Shown: piece after piece, positions 6,561 to 9,006 of the stretch
Layout: each line of letters starts with the position of its first letter
Numbering within the stretch: position 1 is the stretch's first letter
NCBI GenBank assembly: GCA_026418755.1
Contig: JAOAAR010000054.1
Span: 1-9,006 of the forward strand
Direction of reading: 5' to 3'
Length of the DNA stretch: 9,006 bases
Origin: Planctomycetota bacterium
GTDB taxonomy: Bacteria > Planctomycetota > SKW154
Translations under genes and position numbers: made by a program
The notes under the pieces: generated by a model
The model's database searches: none
Told to the model about the DNA's origin: nothing
The model's input: the letters and a program-made list of their open reading frames with translations, nothing else

Positions 6561-7673
6561 TTAGTAGAGGTTTTTGTAGCGTTCGTAGCGTTCGAGCATT
6601 TGAGGGGTAACGGAAGGTTTTGTCTTTGTAAGAATGGCGAGTAGGTCGCTCATACTTATCGAGCGTTCTTTCTGTGTGCTGACCGCTTCAAGAAAGAGGC
6701 TTTCGGCGGCATTATCGCAAATGTTCCTTATATCAGCGCCACTGTAACCTTCCGTCTTTTCAGCAAGAGAATCGAAATTGACATCATCTGCAAGGGGACG
6801 GTTTCTCAAATTCAACTCGAAGATTTTACGCCGTGCCTCCTTGTCTGGTAGTCCGATGTAGATTCTTTCGTCGAACCTTCCGGGGCGCAGAACAGCAGGG
6901 TCTAAAAGCCAAGGCTCATTCGTCGCTCCTATGAAGAGAATCGGGTTCTGTTTTGAGGTGTGGAATCCTTCCAGTTCGCTCAAGAACTGGGGCACAACGC
7001 GCGCCATCACAGTTGAGTAGGTTGTGGTGCGGCGTGGAATTAGCGCTTCCACTTCGTCAATGAACACTACGCTTAAAGGGTGGGAACGGGCGTTCTCGAA
7101 CAGTTGGGCTATGTTTTTTTCAGATTCGCCAACCCACTTGCTTAGCAGTTCGGAAGGGCGAACTGTGTAGAAGGGAGCATTCACTTCTTTCGCTGTCGCT
7201 TTCGCAAGCATTGTCTTCCCCGTTCCTGGGGGACCGTAAAAAAGAACCCCTCCGCCAAGACGCATCCCAAACCGCCTTGCCAAGTCAGGGAATTTGAGCG
7301 GGTGAACCACCTTCACCATTATTTCCCGTTTTGCCTCTTCAAGTCCTGCTATGTCGTCGAAAGAGACATCAGGACGCTCCTTAACTATGAATTTGTCCTC
7401 GGCGGCTCCTTCCTCATCGGTTTCGTAGGCTTTACGAGTGGTTTTCGGATGACGGGGGAGATTTTTGGCGAGAGAAAGCAGTTTCTGTGCGTTTTGGGTG
7501 CGGATGGCGCGAAGACTGCCACTCGATTCAGCAGCCATTTTGAATAAGAACTCTGCGGCTTTGAGCAGACAGAAACGGGCGCGATCTCGGTTGCCGCTTT
7601 TCAGCGCTGCAAGCCCCTCATCCTTATAACGCTGAAAATTCTCCACCTCAAACCGCATGGACAAAACCAGCAT
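6561..7673 (-). CDS. Single-ring AAA ATPase, Vps4/katanin-like
   Basis: This 370-aa protein has one AAA module. The Walker A GPPGTGKT is at 147-154, pore loop SKWVGESEKN at 178-187, Walker B VVFIDEVEAL at 202-211, sensor 1 IGATN at 248-252, Arg-finger region LRPGRFDERI at 262-271 and the lid motif EGYSGADI at 308-315. The Trp in the pore loop and NEPW after sensor 1 are typical of the meiotic clade (Vps4, katanin, spastin). PAVLRPGRFD is typical of the classical AAA clade (p97, PAN, FtsH), so clade placement is mixed. Residues about 10-70 are helical (RYKDEGLAALKSGNRDRARF onward) and resemble an MIT-type three-helix bundle, followed by a charged linker. There is no membrane helix and no protease domain, so it probably unfolds or disassembles protein complexes in the cytoplasm. 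It lies 8 bases after the membrane methyltransferase stop. The first codon is uncertain: ATG 7673 abuts the GGAG, while TTG 7664 or ATG 7658 have better or acceptable spacing. Confidence 0.88.
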   Translation of the reverse strand: MLVLSMRFEVENFQRYKDEGLAALKSGNRDRARFCLLKAAEFLFKMAAESSGSLRAIRTQNAQKLLSLAKNLPRHPKTTRKAYETDEEGAAEDKFIVKERPDVSFDDIAGLEEAKREIMVKVVHPLKFPDLARRFGMRLGGGVLFYGPPGTGKTMLAKATAKEVNAPFYTVRPSELLSKWVGESEKNIAQLFENARSHPLSVVFIDEVEALIPRRTTTYSTVMARVVPQFLSELEGFHTSKQNPILFIGATNEPWLLDPAVLRPGRFDERIYIGLPDKEARRKIFELNLRNRPLADDVNFDSLAEKTEGYSGADIRNICDNAAESLFLEAVSTQKERSISMSDLLAILTKTKPSVTPQMLERYERYKNLY

Positions 7674-7680
7674 CTCCTTA
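7674..7680 (-). promoter_or_regulatory. Ribosome binding site of the AAA ATPase gene
   Basis: TAAGGAG ends directly before ATG 7673, which is too close for that start. The site fits TTG 7664-7662 (9 bases away) best; ATG 7658-7656 is 15 bases away. The true protein may therefore lack the first three or five residues (MLVLS). Confidence 0.5.
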
Positions 7681-7681
7681 C

Positions 7682-8461
7682 TTATCTGTTCCGATACGAT
7701 TCAAACCTGTCCTGCAGTCTCCAAGCAACTATATGCAGCAGAATGAACCCTAATAGAAAACCGACGAAGACCCAGAAATGCTGATGCTGATAGAGGCACT
7801 TGAAATTCCCCTGGGTGAATTCGTGAATGTCGTGGATTAACGCTTCCTTTCCTAAGAACAGAACAAGCCAGATTCCATACTTTAAGACTCTCGAGAAGAC
7901 GCGGTTTTTGAAAGCCGTCTCCATCGAGAATGTGAACAGAAGCCAATCCATCCTCCCGAATGCGGGAGGATATGGGAGAAGTCTTGTCGGCACCCGTTTT
8001 TGATACTCAGCATAACTTTCTCCAAAAACCTCAGAAAGTTTTTTCTCCTCGTTTTTGATTCTTCGCAGGAAGTGGTGAATGATGAAGATAAGAAAGGTAA
8101 CGCCGACAATCAGTACTATGGGGTTAACATAAACGGTGCCGAATCTGAGCACATAAGGAAGAATTGCTGCTTTCGGTGCAAGGTGGGATATTCCTGCCAG
8201 CCCTGCTCCTGCCAGGATAAAAAAGCCGATGTTTGCCAGAATTGCGCCTGCATAGACAGGATTGCGTGTTACAGCATAGACGCCGTTTGTGGCAAGTTCT
8301 TGTGTCCGTTTGAGAGTTCCGTAGGAAAGAAGGACAAGCAACTCTCCGAGGACGACGATGGTAGCACCTACGGGAATCAGATTTTTTATTGGTGTTCCGA
8401 ACAGAAAGAGAAGTGTCATATAAACCCGTCGGAATCTTGAACCTGGTTTGTGTAGCACCAA
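7682..8461 (-). CDS. Isoprenylcysteine/phospholipid methyltransferase-family membrane protein (second copy)
   Basis: This 259-aa multi-pass membrane protein has the same ICMT/PEMT signature as the gene at 3034-3627. ATNGVYAVTRNPVYAGAIL (57-75) is followed by NEEKKLSEVFGESYAEYQKR (137-156), with VPTRLLPYP after it. Membrane segments lie at about 13-22, 29-47, 69-91, 111-130, 194-206 and 229-247. It is 62 residues longer than the first copy, mostly from a larger loop after the NPVY motif and two C-terminal hydrophobic segments. SAM-dependent methylation of a lipid-soluble substrate is expected from the family; the substrate is unknown. Translation starts at TTG 8461-8459 or GTG 8458-8456, 5 or 8 bases after GGAG (8470-8467). 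There is no nearby in-frame ATG until Met15. It has its own promoter and is followed after 8 bases by the AAA ATPase gene, so the two form an operon. Confidence 0.82.
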   Translation of the reverse strand: MVLHKPGSRFRRVYMTLLFLFGTPIKNLIPVGATIVVLGELLVLLSYGTLKRTQELATNGVYAVTRNPVYAGAILANIGFFILAGAGLAGISHLAPKAAILPYVLRFGTVYVNPIVLIVGVTFLIFIIHHFLRRIKNEEKKLSEVFGESYAEYQKRVPTRLLPYPPAFGRMDWLLFTFSMETAFKNRVFSRVLKYGIWLVLFLGKEALIHDIHEFTQGNFKCLYQHQHFWVFVGFLLGFILLHIVAWRLQDRFESYRNR

Positions 8462-8466
8462 AAGTC

Positions 8467-8472
8467 TCCTTC
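8467..8472 (-). promoter_or_regulatory. Ribosome binding site pointing to a TTG or GTG start
   Basis: AAGGAG is spaced 5 bases from TTG 8461 and 8 bases from GTG 8458. It supports a non-ATG start for the methyltransferase. The ATG at 8475 just before it is in another frame. Confidence 0.55.
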
Positions 8473-8489
8473 ATATTTTTCAGGCGGTA

Positions 8490-8518
8490 TTTTACATCAG
8501 GGAATTCTTTATAACAAG
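8490..8518 (-). promoter_or_regulatory. Promoter of the methyltransferase-AAA operon
   Basis: On the minus strand, TTGTTA (8518-8513) is followed by a 17-base spacer and TAAAAT (8495-8490), again directly preceded by TG. The predicted start near 8483 leaves a leader of about 22 nt. It lies in the 81-base gap after the sigma-factor gene, so the pair downstream can be expressed independently of it. Confidence 0.5.
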
Positions 8519-8542
8519 TCTGTGAGTGTTTTCTATAAATTG

Positions 8543-9006
8543 TCAGCGGAGGAAAGATTTGCAGCGGCGGGTGAAGTAGAAGGTGAAGAGTTGGCGGGCG
8601 CGGCAGAGGCGTGAGCCGACCGTTCCACATTTTATTCCTAACACTTCTGCTACTTGCTGATACGACATTTCTTCCATGTCACAGAGTAGGAGAACGGCGC
8701 GGCAGTCGGGTGGAAGTGCCTCAAGGGTTTCGGCGATGACCGTCTGGAGTTCCTCTTTGTTCAGTTTTTCCCAGGGCGCATCCGAATCTGAGGATAGAGT
8801 CTCTACGAACCTTGTTCCTTCTTCATCTACCTCTGCATCCAGTGTTGATACGGAATGCAGACGGCGACGGCGCAACTCGTTCAAAGCGAGATTGGTTGCA
8901 ATCTTGAACATCCATGTGGTGAATTTTGCCGTCCGTTTGTATTTACCAGCGTTCTTGAAGATTTTGAAGAAGGCTTCCTGTATAATGTCTTCAACCGCTT
9001 CAGGGT
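8543..9006 (-). CDS. ECF-family RNA polymerase sigma factor, 5' end outside window (partial)
   Basis: The frame is open to the right edge, so the N-terminus is missing. Visible are the end of sigma region 2 (PEAVEDIIQEAFFKIFKNA, then AKFTTWMFKIATNLALNELR, the -10 recognition segment) and a variable acidic linker (DAEVDEEGTRFVETLSSDSD). Sigma region 4 follows (ETLEALPPDCRAVLLLCDME, EMSYQQVAEVLGI, KCGTVGSRLCRARQLF), with the helix-turn-helix that reads the -35. ECF sigma factors direct RNA polymerase to small stress- or envelope-related regulons. No anti-sigma gene follows within the window; the next gene downstream is a membrane methyltransferase with its own promoter. An internal Met at 8911 is not the start, because the conserved region 2 continues upstream of it. 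Confidence 0.93.
   Translation of the reverse strand, partial: PEAVEDIIQEAFFKIFKNAGKYKRTAKFTTWMFKIATNLALNELRRRRLHSVSTLDAEVDEEGTRFVETLSSDSDAPWEKLNKEELQTVIAETLEALPPDCRAVLLLCDMEEMSYQQVAEVLGIKCGTVGSRLCRARQLFTFYFTRRCKSFLR

Noticed and set aside
6577..6594. Tandem GTAGCGTTC repeat
   Set aside because: It simply encodes the ERYERY end of the AAA protein on the minus strand; two copies are not significant.
8000..8440. Plus-strand Cys-rich ORF that looks like a metal-binding or metallothionein-like protein
   Set aside because: It lies wholly antisense to the membrane methyltransferase, whose family motifs are clear. The cysteines come from the reverse of Ala/Thr-rich codons, and there is no ribosome site.
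8508..8540. TTTATA...TATAAA inverted repeat as a terminator after the sigma-factor gene
   Set aside because: The stem is A/T only, bulged, has a long loop and no following T-run.

Overview
The window comes from a bacterium with an outer membrane. It carries kdsB, whose product activates Kdo for lipopolysaccharide. It also holds an ECF sigma factor, a membrane-anchored HEAT-repeat protein, a secreted TPR protein and the relic of a zinc-ribbon/Ser-Thr kinase/WD40 protein. This mix recalls Planctomycetota, Omnitrophota and similar deep-branching Gram-negative lineages, but that placement is inference and no marker here fixes it. No RNA genes, insertion sequences or CRISPR arrays were seen.

Layout. 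Bases 1-1520 (minus) are the 5' part of a HEAT-repeat protein gene that runs off the left edge and has its own promoter (about 1554-1582). Bases 1521-2296 hold no intact gene. They contain a decayed minus-strand reading frame (about 1647-2146) in which a zinc-ribbon start, the C-terminal end of a protein kinase domain and WD40 strands can be read in different frames. A plus-strand promoter (2241-2270) then opens a tight four-gene operon: kdsB (2297-3037), an ICMT/PEMT-like membrane methyltransferase (3034-3627), an exported TPR protein (3654-4934) and pyrG (4944-6556). pyrG is broken in this sequence by an apparent one-base deletion near 5970-5975, inside the glutaminase domain. Convergent to it, on the minus strand and read from right to left, are an ECF sigma factor (8543-9006, 5' end outside the window), a promoter (8490-8518), a second ICMT/PEMT-like membrane methyltransferase (7682-8461) and a single-ring AAA ATPase with Vps4/katanin-like signatures (6561-7673).

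How the genes may work together. PyrG makes CTP and KdsB spends CTP to make CMP-Kdo, so the first operon joins nucleotide supply to envelope sugar activation. The methyltransferase and the exported TPR protein between them probably also act at the envelope, which is inference. The right-hand pair joins a membrane methyltransferase to an AAA machine that could remodel or extract protein assemblies; what they act on is unknown. Points most worth a second look are the pyrG frameshift, the kinase-WD40 relic (with TGA exactly where a zinc-ribbon cysteine is expected), the Vps4-like AAA protein, and the two related methyltransferases that sit in separate operons.
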